In this document: piece after piece, positions 14,696 to 22,547 of the stretch
Numbering within the stretch: position 1 is the stretch's first letter
How the letters are laid out: each line of letters starts with the position of its first letter
Assembly (NCBI GenBank): GCA_052035955.1
Contig: JBPOHD010000014.1
Location: 1-23,586 of the forward strand
DNA: 23,586 nt
Source: JAEUNJ01 sp052035955
GTDB taxonomy: Bacteria > Pseudomonadota > Gammaproteobacteria > Burkholderiales > Rhodocyclaceae
Direction: 5' to 3'
The notes under the pieces: generated by a model
Databases searched by the model: none
What the model was told of the DNA's origin: nothing
The model's input: the letters and a program-made list of their open reading frames with translations, nothing else
Made by a program: the position numbers and the translations under genes

Positions 14696-15058
14696 ATGGC
14701 TGACGAGAAAAAGACGACGACCAAGGCTCCCGCCAAGACCAAGGCGGCAGCGCCAAAGACCGCTGCGGCCCCGAAACAGGCTGCGGCAGCCAAGGCCGTG
14801 CCGGCCAAGGCGGCTGCGAAACCGGCGACGAAGCCGGCTGCCGAAAAGAAGGTTGCCGCCAAGGCGGTACCGCGCGGCAGGAAGCCGACGGGCAAGCCGA
14901 CGATCGTGGCCCCGGAACAACGCCGCCAGTTGGTGCAGGTGGCGGCCTATTTCATCGCCGAGCGGCGTGGATTCGGCAGCGGTCGCGAGGTGGAGGACTG
15001 GCTCGAGGCCGAGGCCGAAGTCGAGCGGATGCTCTCCGAGGGCCTGATCAGTCCCTGA
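14696..15058 (+). CDS. DUF2934 protein with lysine/alanine-rich histone-H1-like N-terminus
   Basis: A 120-residue two-part protein. Residues 1-67 are almost only Lys, Ala, Pro and Thr in AKxA/PAKAA-type repeats, like the tail of bacterial histone-H1 homologues, and end in RGRKPTGKP. This part is likely disordered and may bind nucleic acid. Residues about 75-112 (VAAYFIAERRGFGSGREVE, then DWLEAEAEVE) fit the short DUF2934 domain, whose function is unknown; similar segments occur near glycogen and trehalose genes in many proteobacteria. The ATG at 14696 has AGGAGG at 14682-14687; an upstream GTG in frame at 14627 lies inside glk and is rejected. Its 3' end overlaps that of glgB by 11 bases on opposite strands. 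A preceding FNR-type dyad suggests control by oxygen or nitric oxide (inference). Confidence 0.88.
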   Translation: MADEKKTTTKAPAKTKAAAPKTAAAPKQAAAAKAVPAKAAAKPATKPAAEKKVAAKAVPRGRKPTGKPTIVAPEQRRQLVQVAAYFIAERRGFGSGREVEDWLEAEAEVERMLSEGLISP

Positions 15059-17225
15059 CCGGGACCAGCAGCAAGGCCGCCAGGGGCGGCAGCGTGAGGG
15101 TCAGCGTGGCCGGGCGGCCCATCCAGGCCTCCGGCACGGCCATCAGGCCGTCCCCGTTTCCGGTATCGCTGCCGCCATAGTGGCGGGAGTCGCTGTTGAG
15201 GATTTCCCGGTAGCGGCCCTCGCGGGGGACGCCGATGCGGTATCCCTGCCGTACCACGGGGGTGAAGTTGAGGACGACCGCAACGAAATCGCCGTTCCCC
15301 GAGAAACGCAGCCAGGCGATCACCGATTGCTCGGCGTCGTGACAGTCGATCCACTCGAAGCCCCGGCCGTCGAAGTCCAGTTCGTGCAGGGGCGGCAGAT
15401 CACGCACCAAGCGATTCAGGTCACGAACCAGGCCGTGGATGCCGGCATGCTCGGGCTCGGCCAGCAGTGCCCACGGCAGCTCATGCGAATCCCGCCATTC
15501 TCCCGGCATGGCCAGTTCGTTCCCCATGAAGGACAGCTTGCGCCCCGGCGCCGCGGCCTGGTAGGACAGGAGCAGGCGGACGTTGGCCCGGCGCTGCCAG
15601 AAGTCTCCCGGCATCTTGCCCAGAAGCGAGCCCTTGCCGTGCACCACTTCGTCGTGGGAAAGCGGCAGCACGAAGTTCTCGCTGTAGGCGTAGAGTTGCC
15701 CGAAGGTCAGGCGGTCCTGATGGAAGCGCCGGTGGACGGGATCGAGGGACATGTAGTCGAGCGTGTCGTTCATCCAGCCCATGTTCCACTTCATGGAGAA
15801 GCCCAATCCCCCGAGATACACCGGGCGCGACACCATCGGCCAGGCCGTCGATTCCTCTGCGATGGTCAGGGCCCCGGGGAACTCCCGGTGCACCATCTCG
15901 TTCATGGCGCGCAGGAAGTCGATGGCTTCCAGGTTTTCGCGGCCGCCGAACCGGTTCGGCAGCCACTCGCCGGCGCGCCGGGAATAGTCGAGGTAGAGCA
16001 TGGAGGCAACCGCATCCACCCGCAGGCCGTCGGCGTGGAAGGACGACAGCCAGTAGTAGGCGCTGGAGAGCAGGAAGCTGCGAACCTCGTTGCGCCCGTA
16101 GTTGAAGACGTGGGTACCCCAGTCCGGGTGCACCTTGAGCCGCGGATCCTCGTGCTCGTAAAGGGCCGTTCCGTCGAAATGGGCGAGGGCGAACTGGTCG
16201 CTGGGGAAATGGCCGGGCACCCAGTCGAGGATGACCCCGATCCCGGCGGCATGGAAGGCGTCGATCAGGAAGCGCAGGTCGTCCGGTGTCCCGAACCGGC
16301 TCGATGGGGCGAAGTATCCCGTGCACTGGTAACCCCAGGATTCGTCCAGGGGGTGCTCCATGACCGGCATCAGTTCGACGTGCGTGTAGTTGAGGTCGGC
16401 CAGGTAGGGCACCAGCCGCTCGGCCAGGTCCTGGTAGCTGTAGAAACTGCCGTCCGGATGCCGCATCCAGGAACCGGGATGGATCTCGTATACCGTCATC
16501 GGCGCCCGGAGCCAGTCCCAGTGGGCTCGCCGGGCCATCCAGTCGCCGTCCTTCCATTCGTGGGCATCCTGCGACACCCGGGCCGCCGTGGCCGGGCGCA
16601 TTTCCCACTCCCGCGCATAGGGGTCGGACTTGACCATGATGGCGCCGGTATGGCGGTTGCGAATCTCGAACTTGTAGAGGCTGCCGATCGCCAGTTCCGG
16701 AATGAAGAGTTCCCAGATGCCGGAGCCGCCGAGGCTGCCCATGGGATGAATCCGCCCGTCCCAGCGATTGAATTCGCCGACCACCGACACTCGTTCGGCG
16801 TTGGGCGCCCAGACCCGGAAGCAGATGCCTGCCACGCCGCGGCGCTCGGCCGCATTGGCGCCCAGGAAATCCTGGGCCTGGAACAGGGTTCCCTGCCCGA
16901 ACAGGAACAGGTCGTGCTCGGAAGGTTCCGGGGGAAAGGCATAGGGGTCCATGAGGACATGGACTTCCGGCCCGGCATCCACGCGAAGGCGGTAGGGCAC
17001 ATCGGCCGGGAACGGCAATTCCGGACCGGACCAGACGAAGAGGTCCGTGCCGCCCGCGCGGTCCAGGGCAACCCAGCCATCAGCCCCCTCGACGGCCACG
17101 GCCGTCGCGTGGGGCCGGAACACCCGCAGTTCCCAGCCGGCGGAAGTCCTGTGCAGGCCGAGGTGGCGGAATGGGTCATGCTCCCGCGCCGCGGCAAGAG
17201 CGTTCGGGGAAATTTCAGGAGTCAT
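15048..17225 (-). CDS. glgB: 1,4-alpha-glucan branching enzyme (GH13)
   Basis: A 725-residue glycogen branching enzyme, near the length of E. coli GlgB (728). It cuts alpha-1,4 chains and rejoins them by alpha-1,6 links. It has an N-terminal glycan-binding region (about 15-100), a CBM48-type domain (about 130-225, FRVWAPNAERVSVVGEFNRW), the catalytic barrel and a C-terminal beta domain. Catalytic residues are Asp404 in DGLRVDAVASMLYLD, Glu457 in LTIAEEST, and the Asp in LPLSHDEVVHGKGS. Further marks are YEIHPGSW, ESWGYQCTGYFAP and VILDWVPGHFP. The ATG at 17225 gives the full N1 region, though no Shine-Dalgarno sequence is seen. It is divergent from glgC across 61 bases, where TACAAT (17261-17266, minus) is a possible -10. 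It ends inside the 3' end of the DUF2934 gene. Confidence 0.97.
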   Translation of the reverse strand: MTPEISPNALAAAREHDPFRHLGLHRTSAGWELRVFRPHATAVAVEGADGWVALDRAGGTDLFVWSGPELPFPADVPYRLRVDAGPEVHVLMDPYAFPPEPSEHDLFLFGQGTLFQAQDFLGANAAERRGVAGICFRVWAPNAERVSVVGEFNRWDGRIHPMGSLGGSGIWELFIPELAIGSLYKFEIRNRHTGAIMVKSDPYAREWEMRPATAARVSQDAHEWKDGDWMARRAHWDWLRAPMTVYEIHPGSWMRHPDGSFYSYQDLAERLVPYLADLNYTHVELMPVMEHPLDESWGYQCTGYFAPSSRFGTPDDLRFLIDAFHAAGIGVILDWVPGHFPSDQFALAHFDGTALYEHEDPRLKVHPDWGTHVFNYGRNEVRSFLLSSAYYWLSSFHADGLRVDAVASMLYLDYSRRAGEWLPNRFGGRENLEAIDFLRAMNEMVHREFPGALTIAEESTAWPMVSRPVYLGGLGFSMKWNMGWMNDTLDYMSLDPVHRRFHQDRLTFGQLYAYSENFVLPLSHDEVVHGKGSLLGKMPGDFWQRRANVRLLLSYQAAAPGRKLSFMGNELAMPGEWRDSHELPWALLAEPEHAGIHGLVRDLNRLVRDLPPLHELDFDGRGFEWIDCHDAEQSVIAWLRFSGNGDFVAVVLNFTPVVRQGYRIGVPREGRYREILNSDSRHYGGSDTGNGDGLMAVPEAWMGRPATLTLTLPPLAALLLVPVRD

Positions 17226-17286
17226 GGAATTGTGATGCCACGGGTGAGGGATTTGGAGTTATTGTAACGATTAAGGGGAGAAAACC

Positions 17287-18588
17287 ATGCATGAAGATAT
17301 TTCCGCGCACGATCAGGCCTCGTCAGGCCGATTCGTCAGTCATTTGACCCGCTCCACCTTCGGGATCGTGCTGGCCGGGGGCAGGGGCAGCCGCCTGATG
17401 CAACTGACCGACTGGCGGGCAAAGCCCGCGGTCCCCTTCGGCGGCAAGTTCCGCATCATCGATTTCACCCTGTCGAACTGCGTCAATTCGGGAATCCGGC
17501 GCCTCGGCGTGGCGACGCAGTACAAGGCCCAGAGCCTGATCCACCATCTGCAGCGGGGATGGAGTTTCCTCGATGGCCGGTTCGGCGAGTTCGTCGAGTT
17601 GTTGCCGGCCCAGCAACAGGTGGGCGAGGATTGGTATCAGGGAACGGCCGATGCCGTCTACCAGAACCTGGACGTCATCCGCCGCTACGCCTCGGAATAC
17701 GTACTGGTGTTGTCCGGCGACCACATCTACAAGATGGACTACGGCCGCATGCTCGCCCAGCACGCGCAATGCCAGGCCGACCTCACCGTCGCCTGCATCG
17801 ACGTGCCGATCGAGGAGGCGAACGCCTTTGGCGTGATGAGCGTGGACGAGAACAAGCGGGTCGTCGATTTTCTCGAGAAACCGGCTAATCCGCCTCACAT
17901 TCCGGGCCGTCCGGACCGGGCCTTGTGCAACATGGGCGTGTACGTGTTCAATGCCCGCTTCCTGTTCGAACAGCTGTGCCGGGATGCCGACGATCCGCGT
18001 TCGAGCCACGATTTCGGCAAGGATCTGATCCCCCACGCCGTCAAGCGCTACCGCGTGTTCGCCCACGATTTCGCCGACAGCACCGTAGGCGAGGCACCGT
18101 CCGGCATTCCTTACTGGCGCGACGTCGGTACCGTCGATGCCTATTGGGAGGCGAACATGGAACTGACCAAGGTGACGCCGGAACTGAACCTCTACGACGA
18201 GGAATGGCCGATCTGGACCCATCAGGAGCAGTTGCCGCCGGCCAAGTTCGTATTCGACGACGAAGGGCGGCGCGGCATGGCGGTCGATTCGATGGTTTCC
18301 GGGGGGGACATCATCAGCGGTGCGGCGGTCCGTCGCTCCCTGCTTTTCTCCCGTGTGCGCGTCCACTCCCATTCGATGGTCGAGGACTCGGTGATCCTCC
18401 CCTCGGTGGAGATCGGGCGCAACGTGCGCATACGGCGGGCGGTGATCGACAAGCATTGCAAGATTCCCGATGGCCTGGTCATCGGCTACGACCCCGTCGA
18501 GGACCGCAAGCGCTTCCATGTCACGGAGAAGGGCGTCACCCTGGTCACGCCCGAGATGCTGGGGCAGCGGTTCCACCAGATTCGCTGA
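17287..18588 (+). CDS. glgC: Glucose-1-phosphate adenylyltransferase (ADP-glucose pyrophosphorylase)
   Basis: A 433-residue GlgC (E. coli 431). It makes ADP-glucose from glucose-1-phosphate and ATP, the committed step of bacterial glycogen synthesis, normally under allosteric control. The nucleotide loop reads LAGGRGSRL, with Ser in place of the usual Thr. Next comes RAKPAVPFGGKFRIIDF with Lys46 at the position of the E. coli activator-site Lys39. Other marks are WYQGTADAVYQN, LSGDHIYKMDYGRM, the sugar-phosphate lysine in VVDFLEKP, and YWRDVGTVDAYWEANMEL. A left-handed beta-helix follows (GAAVRRSLLFSRVRVHSHS, EDSVILPSVEIG). AAGGGGAG at 17273-17280 supports the ATG at 17287. It heads the plus-strand glycogen gene run and is divergent from glgB. 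Confidence 0.97.
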   Translation: MHEDISAHDQASSGRFVSHLTRSTFGIVLAGGRGSRLMQLTDWRAKPAVPFGGKFRIIDFTLSNCVNSGIRRLGVATQYKAQSLIHHLQRGWSFLDGRFGEFVELLPAQQQVGEDWYQGTADAVYQNLDVIRRYASEYVLVLSGDHIYKMDYGRMLAQHAQCQADLTVACIDVPIEEANAFGVMSVDENKRVVDFLEKPANPPHIPGRPDRALCNMGVYVFNARFLFEQLCRDADDPRSSHDFGKDLIPHAVKRYRVFAHDFADSTVGEAPSGIPYWRDVGTVDAYWEANMELTKVTPELNLYDEEWPIWTHQEQLPPAKFVFDDEGRRGMAVDSMVSGGDIISGAAVRRSLLFSRVRVHSHSMVEDSVILPSVEIGRNVRIRRAVIDKHCKIPDGLVIGYDPVEDRKRFHVTEKGVTLVTPEMLGQRFHQIR

Positions 18589-18676
18589 TGGGCGCGCAAT
18601 TGCATCGCACGCCCCTCCGCTGCGGGAAGAGTTCCGGTCGCCGGGACGGGGCCGGGAGTGATTGCCGGAGGTTGCC

Positions 18677-20377
18677 ATGAGCGGCCGCCGCGTCGACCTC
18701 GTGCTGTTCTGGCACATGCACCAACCCGATTACCGGGACCACGTCACCGGCGAGTTCGTGCTGCCCTGGGTGTATCTCCATGCGATCAAGGACTATTGCG
18801 ACATGGCCGATCACCTGGAGCGTCATCCGGCGGTCCGCGCGGTGGTCAACTTCGTCCCCGTGCTGCTCGATCAGATCGAGGACTATGCCGCCCAGTTCGA
18901 TAGCGGCGAATTCCGCGACCCGCTGCTGCGGATGCTGGCCGATCCGCAATTGGAAAAGCTCGATCCGGCGGACCGGCGCTTCCTGCTGGATACCTGTTTC
19001 CGGGCCAACCACAAGACCATGCTGGAGCCCTTCCCCCACTACCGGCGCCTGCACGAGATCTACGGTTTCGTCACCCGGGAGGGGGACGCCGGCCTCGCCT
19101 ACCTGTCGCCCCAATACTTCGCCGACCTGGTGACCTGGTACCACCTGGCGTGGAGCGGCGAGACGGAGCGTCGGCGGGAGCCCCTGCTGACGGAATTGAT
19201 GAGCCGCGGCGAAGGCTACGGGATCGAGGAGCGGCGACGGCTGCTGGCCTGGATAGGCCGCACGGTGCGCAACATCATCCCCCGTTACCGCGCGCTGGCG
19301 GCCGCCGGCCGCATCGAACTGTCCTGCACCCCCGACACCCATCCCCTGGGGCCCCTGCTGCTCGATTTCTCCGTGGCCCGGGAAAGCCAGCCCGGCGCCC
19401 CGCTGCCCGTCGCCGCGGCCTATCCCGGGGGGCGAACCCGCCTGGATGCCCACGTGAACCGGGGTCGCGCCGCCCATGCCCGTCGCTTCGGCAAGCCGCC
19501 GGTCGGCATGTGGCCGGCGGAAGGGGCGATCTCCGACGCCTTCGTGCGCCAGATCGCCCATCACGACGTTCGCTGGCTGGCCAGCGGGGAGGGGGTCCTG
19601 CGCGGCAGCCTGGCGGCTGCCCGCATGGATGACCACCGGGCGGCCTATCGGCCCTGGCGCCTGGCCGGCTGCGACAGCCCGGCCCTCTTCTTCCGCGACG
19701 AAAGGCTGTCGGACCTGATCGGCTTCGATTATGCCAAATGGCATGGGCGCGATGCCGCCGCCCACCTGATCGGCGAACTCGAGGGAATCCTCGCGGGGGC
19801 CGGGGCCGGAGAGATACCCGTGGTATCCATCATCATGGATGGCGAGAACGCCTGGGAGCACTATCCCTACAACGGCTATTTCTTCTTCGAGGACTTCTAC
19901 GGCCTGCTGGCCGATCACCAGAACATCACCACCACCACCTATGCCGAGCTCCTGGGGCGGATGACGGCGCCTCCGCCGAGCGTGCTGCCGCGGATGATGG
20001 CCGGCAGCTGGGTGTTCGGCACCCTCTCGACATGGATAGGCGATACGGACAAGAACCGGGCCTGGGACCTGTTGTGCGCCGCCAAGCTGGCCTACGACAC
20101 GGTCATGGCCTCCGGACGCCTGGGCGCGGAGCGGGGTGCGGTGGCCGAGGCCCAGCTCGCCGTTTGCGAGAGTTCCGACTGGTTCTGGTGGTTCGGCGAC
20201 TACAATCCGGCGGAGGCGGTGTCCAGTTTCGACCAGCTTTTCCGCCGTAATCTGGCGAATCTCTACCGGCTCCTCGACCTGCCGGCCCCGGTCCAGCTTG
20301 CCAGTCCGATATCCAGGGGTGCGGGCGCCGGCAACGGCCTGTCAGGCACCATGCGCCGCGCGACGGAGGGTCATTGA
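18677..20377 (+). CDS. Glycoside hydrolase family 57 protein (amylopullulanase/alpha-amylase-like)
   Basis: A 566-residue GH57 enzyme acting on alpha-glucans. Conserved region 1 is HMHQPDY (13-19). Region 3 is GMWPAEGAIS, with the putative nucleophile Glu282. Region 4 is SIIMDGENAWEHYP, with the putative acid/base Asp388. The WPAEG and DGENAWE pairing resembles amylopullulanase-like GH57 members rather than GH57 branching enzymes. There is no signal peptide, so it probably works on cytoplasmic glycogen. GGAGG at 18667-18671 selects the ATG at 18677 over a TTG at 18662. The last 20 residues (after PVQLASPIS) look like an unstructured tail. It follows glgC by 88 bases and probably shares its transcript. 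Debranching, hydrolysis or transfer cannot be told apart here. Confidence 0.88.
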   Translation: MSGRRVDLVLFWHMHQPDYRDHVTGEFVLPWVYLHAIKDYCDMADHLERHPAVRAVVNFVPVLLDQIEDYAAQFDSGEFRDPLLRMLADPQLEKLDPADRRFLLDTCFRANHKTMLEPFPHYRRLHEIYGFVTREGDAGLAYLSPQYFADLVTWYHLAWSGETERRREPLLTELMSRGEGYGIEERRRLLAWIGRTVRNIIPRYRALAAAGRIELSCTPDTHPLGPLLLDFSVARESQPGAPLPVAAAYPGGRTRLDAHVNRGRAAHARRFGKPPVGMWPAEGAISDAFVRQIAHHDVRWLASGEGVLRGSLAAARMDDHRAAYRPWRLAGCDSPALFFRDERLSDLIGFDYAKWHGRDAAAHLIGELEGILAGAGAGEIPVVSIIMDGENAWEHYPYNGYFFFEDFYGLLADHQNITTTTYAELLGRMTAPPPSVLPRMMAGSWVFGTLSTWIGDTDKNRAWDLLCAAKLAYDTVMASGRLGAERGAVAEAQLAVCESSDWFWWFGDYNPAEAVSSFDQLFRRNLANLYRLLDLPAPVQLASPISRGAGAGNGLSGTMRRATEGH

Positions 20378-20436
20378 GGCGTCGCCGTTGCCGAAGGCAT
20401 GCCGGACGACGGGACGAAGACCCCAGGACTTGCGAG

Positions 20437-20490
20437 ATGACGACACCTCCCCGCGCCGCCGGTCGACGGCAGTTCGCGGGGATTCGATGA
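20437..20490 (+). CDS. Possible 17-codon leader reading frame
   Basis: ATG at 20437 opens MTTPPRAAGRRQFAGIR and ends in a TGA that shares ATGA with the next small frame. AGGA lies 8 bases before it. It encodes no recognisable peptide and may be chance; it is listed because of the chained overlaps that lead to the GH57 glucanotransferase gene. Confidence 0.2.
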   Translation: MTTPPRAAGRRQFAGIR

Positions 20491-20513
20491 ATACCCAGGA
20501 GGCCTTGCCTTGA
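20487..20513 (+). CDS. Possible 8-codon leader reading frame
   Basis: ATG at 20487 opens MNTQEALP and stops at a TGA that overlaps the TTG start of the next gene (TTGA at 20510-20513). The Shine-Dalgarno sequence of that gene lies inside this frame, so ribosomes ending here could restart on the TTG. The peptide has no known match. Confidence 0.25.
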   Translation: MNTQEALP

Positions 20514-22516
20514 CCCATTCCCCTGTCGCCCTGCTGTTCGGGGTCCATGCACACCAGCCCGTGGGCAATTTCCCCGAGGTCATCGAGGATGCCCATCTGC
20601 GCTGCTACCGGATGTTCATCGAAGTCCTCGCCGACTACCCCGAGTTCCGCTTCAGTGTCCATTTCTCCGGATGGCTGATCGGCGAGTTGCTGCGCCGCTA
20701 TCCGAAGGACATGGACCGGCTGGCCATGATGACCCGTCGCGGGCAGGTCGAATGGTTCGGCTCCGGCGATTGCGAGCCGGTCCTCGCCGCGATCTCCAAC
20801 AGGGATCGGATCTCCCAGGTCACGACCCTCTCGGACCGCATCGAACGCCACTTCGGCGTCCGGCCCCGGGGGGCCTGGCTGACCGAGCGGGTGTGGGAGT
20901 CGGCGGTGGTCCCTGCCCTGGCGGACTGCGGCATCGAATACGTGGCCGTGGATGACTACCATTTCCTCTGCACCGGCCGGCCGGCGGCGTCGCTGGACGG
21001 CTACTACAGCACCGAGGAGGACGGGCGCCGCCTCGATCTTTTTCCGATCTCCGAGGCCGCACGCTACCGCTTCCCCTTCGCCCCCGCCCACGAGGTGGTG
21101 GCCTGGCTCGAGGAGCGTGCGCGGCAGGGCGAGAAGGCGGCCATCTATTTCGACGACATCGAGAAGTTCGGCATCTGGCCGGAAACCTACTCCTGGGTCT
21201 ACGAGAAGGGCTGGCTGCGTCGTTTCGTCGAGGGCGTGCTCGCCTCGCCGCTGATCGTGACCCAGTCCTTCGACGAGTTCCACCGGGGCAATCCGACCCG
21301 CGGCGTCGTCTACCTGCCAACGGCCTCCTACAGCGAAATGAACGAATGGACGCTGCCGGCTCCCGCCGCCCGCATCTACAACGGCCTTCTCCACGGCCAG
21401 CGCGAGGCCGGCCGTTTCGACGAGGTGAAGCCCTTCCTGCGCGGCGGCATCTGGCGCAACTTCTTCTCCCGTTACCCCGAGTCGAACTGGATGCACAAGC
21501 GCATGCTCGCAGCGTCCGAGCGTTTCGCCGGCAGCGCCGGCGGCGATCGCCAGGCGATGCAGGAACTGCTGCACCAGGCCCAGGCCAACGACGCCTACTG
21601 GCATGGCCTCTTCGGCGGCCTCTACCTGCCCCATCTGCGGCGTGCCATCTGGAACAACCTGCTGGCCCTGGAGCGTTCCCTCGACGCCCTGGCGCCGCGG
21701 CCTCCGGCCGAACGCATCGACCTCGACATGGACGGGGCGGAGGAGGTGTTCCTGCGCTCCGCCGGGTTGCAGGCCGTCGTGCGGGCCGATGGCGATGCGG
21801 CACTGGTGGAGCTTTCGAGCTATTCCCTGGCCCACAATTTCGGCGACAGCCTGCGGCGCATCGACGAGGTCTACCACGACAAGCTCGGCCATCGTCCCGC
21901 CGCCGCGGCCCACGGCGGGGACGGCAGCGCCTCGGCCCACGACCGGGTGGCCTTCCGCCATGCCGTGGGCGCGGCCGACGCGCTTCCCGACACGCGGCCG
22001 CGGGGCCTCTTCGTGGACACCTGGCTTCCCGACGCCGGCGCGCCCCTGCCCTTGTGCGATTACCGCGCCGGCGGCGCCGAGGGTAATTTCGTCCATGCCC
22101 TGCCCGGCGGCACCCTGGAGAAATCCTACCGCGTGGAAGGCGGGTGCCTGACGGTTCGTTATCGCAAGGCCGCGACGGGCGGGCGCCTGGCCCTCGTGCT
22201 GAACCTCGCCATGCCCAGCTGCGACGGCTTCCTCGGCCGCTATGTCCTGGAGTCTGGCGAGATCCCGGGCGGCTTCGGCGACCCCCTGCGACTGCCGGCA
22301 TGCCGCCGGCTGGTCATGGAGGACGGTGTCCTCGGCGGATCGGTGGTACTGCAGGTCGAGGGTACGGCCGAACTGGCGGCGAGGCCCCACATGACGGTGT
22401 CCCAGTCGGAGGCCGGCTTCGAGAAGATCATGCAGGCGGTCGAGATCACCGTGACGGCCCGTGGCACGGTTTCCGTTACCCTCGAAGTCCTGCCCGCCGC
22501 TGGCGGCGGCAAGTAG
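20510..22516 (+). CDS. GH57 4-alpha-glucanotransferase
   Basis: A 668-residue GH57 enzyme of the Thermococcus 4-alpha-glucanotransferase type, which moves maltooligosaccharide segments between alpha-1,4-glucans. The catalytic barrel has HAHQP (13-17), WFGSGDCEP, RGAWLTERVWES with the nucleophile Glu126, and YFDDIEKFGIWPETYSWVYE with acid/base Asp215. The Thermococcus residues are Glu123 and Asp214. The usual DDGEKFG reads DDIEKFG here. A helical middle (about 290-400, MNEWTLPAPAARIYNG) and a C-terminal beta domain of the DUF1925/DUF1926 kind follow. The start is TTG at 20510, chosen because AGGAGG lies at 20497-20502 and the strand before HAHQP needs these residues. No signal peptide is present. 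It sits between the other GH57 gene and glgP and may replace MalQ in this locus. Confidence 0.92.
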   Translation: MTHSPVALLFGVHAHQPVGNFPEVIEDAHLRCYRMFIEVLADYPEFRFSVHFSGWLIGELLRRYPKDMDRLAMMTRRGQVEWFGSGDCEPVLAAISNRDRISQVTTLSDRIERHFGVRPRGAWLTERVWESAVVPALADCGIEYVAVDDYHFLCTGRPAASLDGYYSTEEDGRRLDLFPISEAARYRFPFAPAHEVVAWLEERARQGEKAAIYFDDIEKFGIWPETYSWVYEKGWLRRFVEGVLASPLIVTQSFDEFHRGNPTRGVVYLPTASYSEMNEWTLPAPAARIYNGLLHGQREAGRFDEVKPFLRGGIWRNFFSRYPESNWMHKRMLAASERFAGSAGGDRQAMQELLHQAQANDAYWHGLFGGLYLPHLRRAIWNNLLALERSLDALAPRPPAERIDLDMDGAEEVFLRSAGLQAVVRADGDAALVELSSYSLAHNFGDSLRRIDEVYHDKLGHRPAAAAHGGDGSASAHDRVAFRHAVGAADALPDTRPRGLFVDTWLPDAGAPLPLCDYRAGGAEGNFVHALPGGTLEKSYRVEGGCLTVRYRKAATGGRLALVLNLAMPSCDGFLGRYVLESGEIPGGFGDPLRLPACRRLVMEDGVLGGSVVLQVEGTAELAARPHMTVSQSEAGFEKIMQAVEITVTARGTVSVTLEVLPAAGGGK

Positions 22517-22547
22517 AATCGACAAGACCCAACGCAAGGAAAAGAAC

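Noticed and set aside
15180..17267. 695-codon open frame opposite glgB
   Set aside because: No motif or usable start signal is present. Its composition is typical of the reverse frame of a high-GC gene, and glgB is certain.
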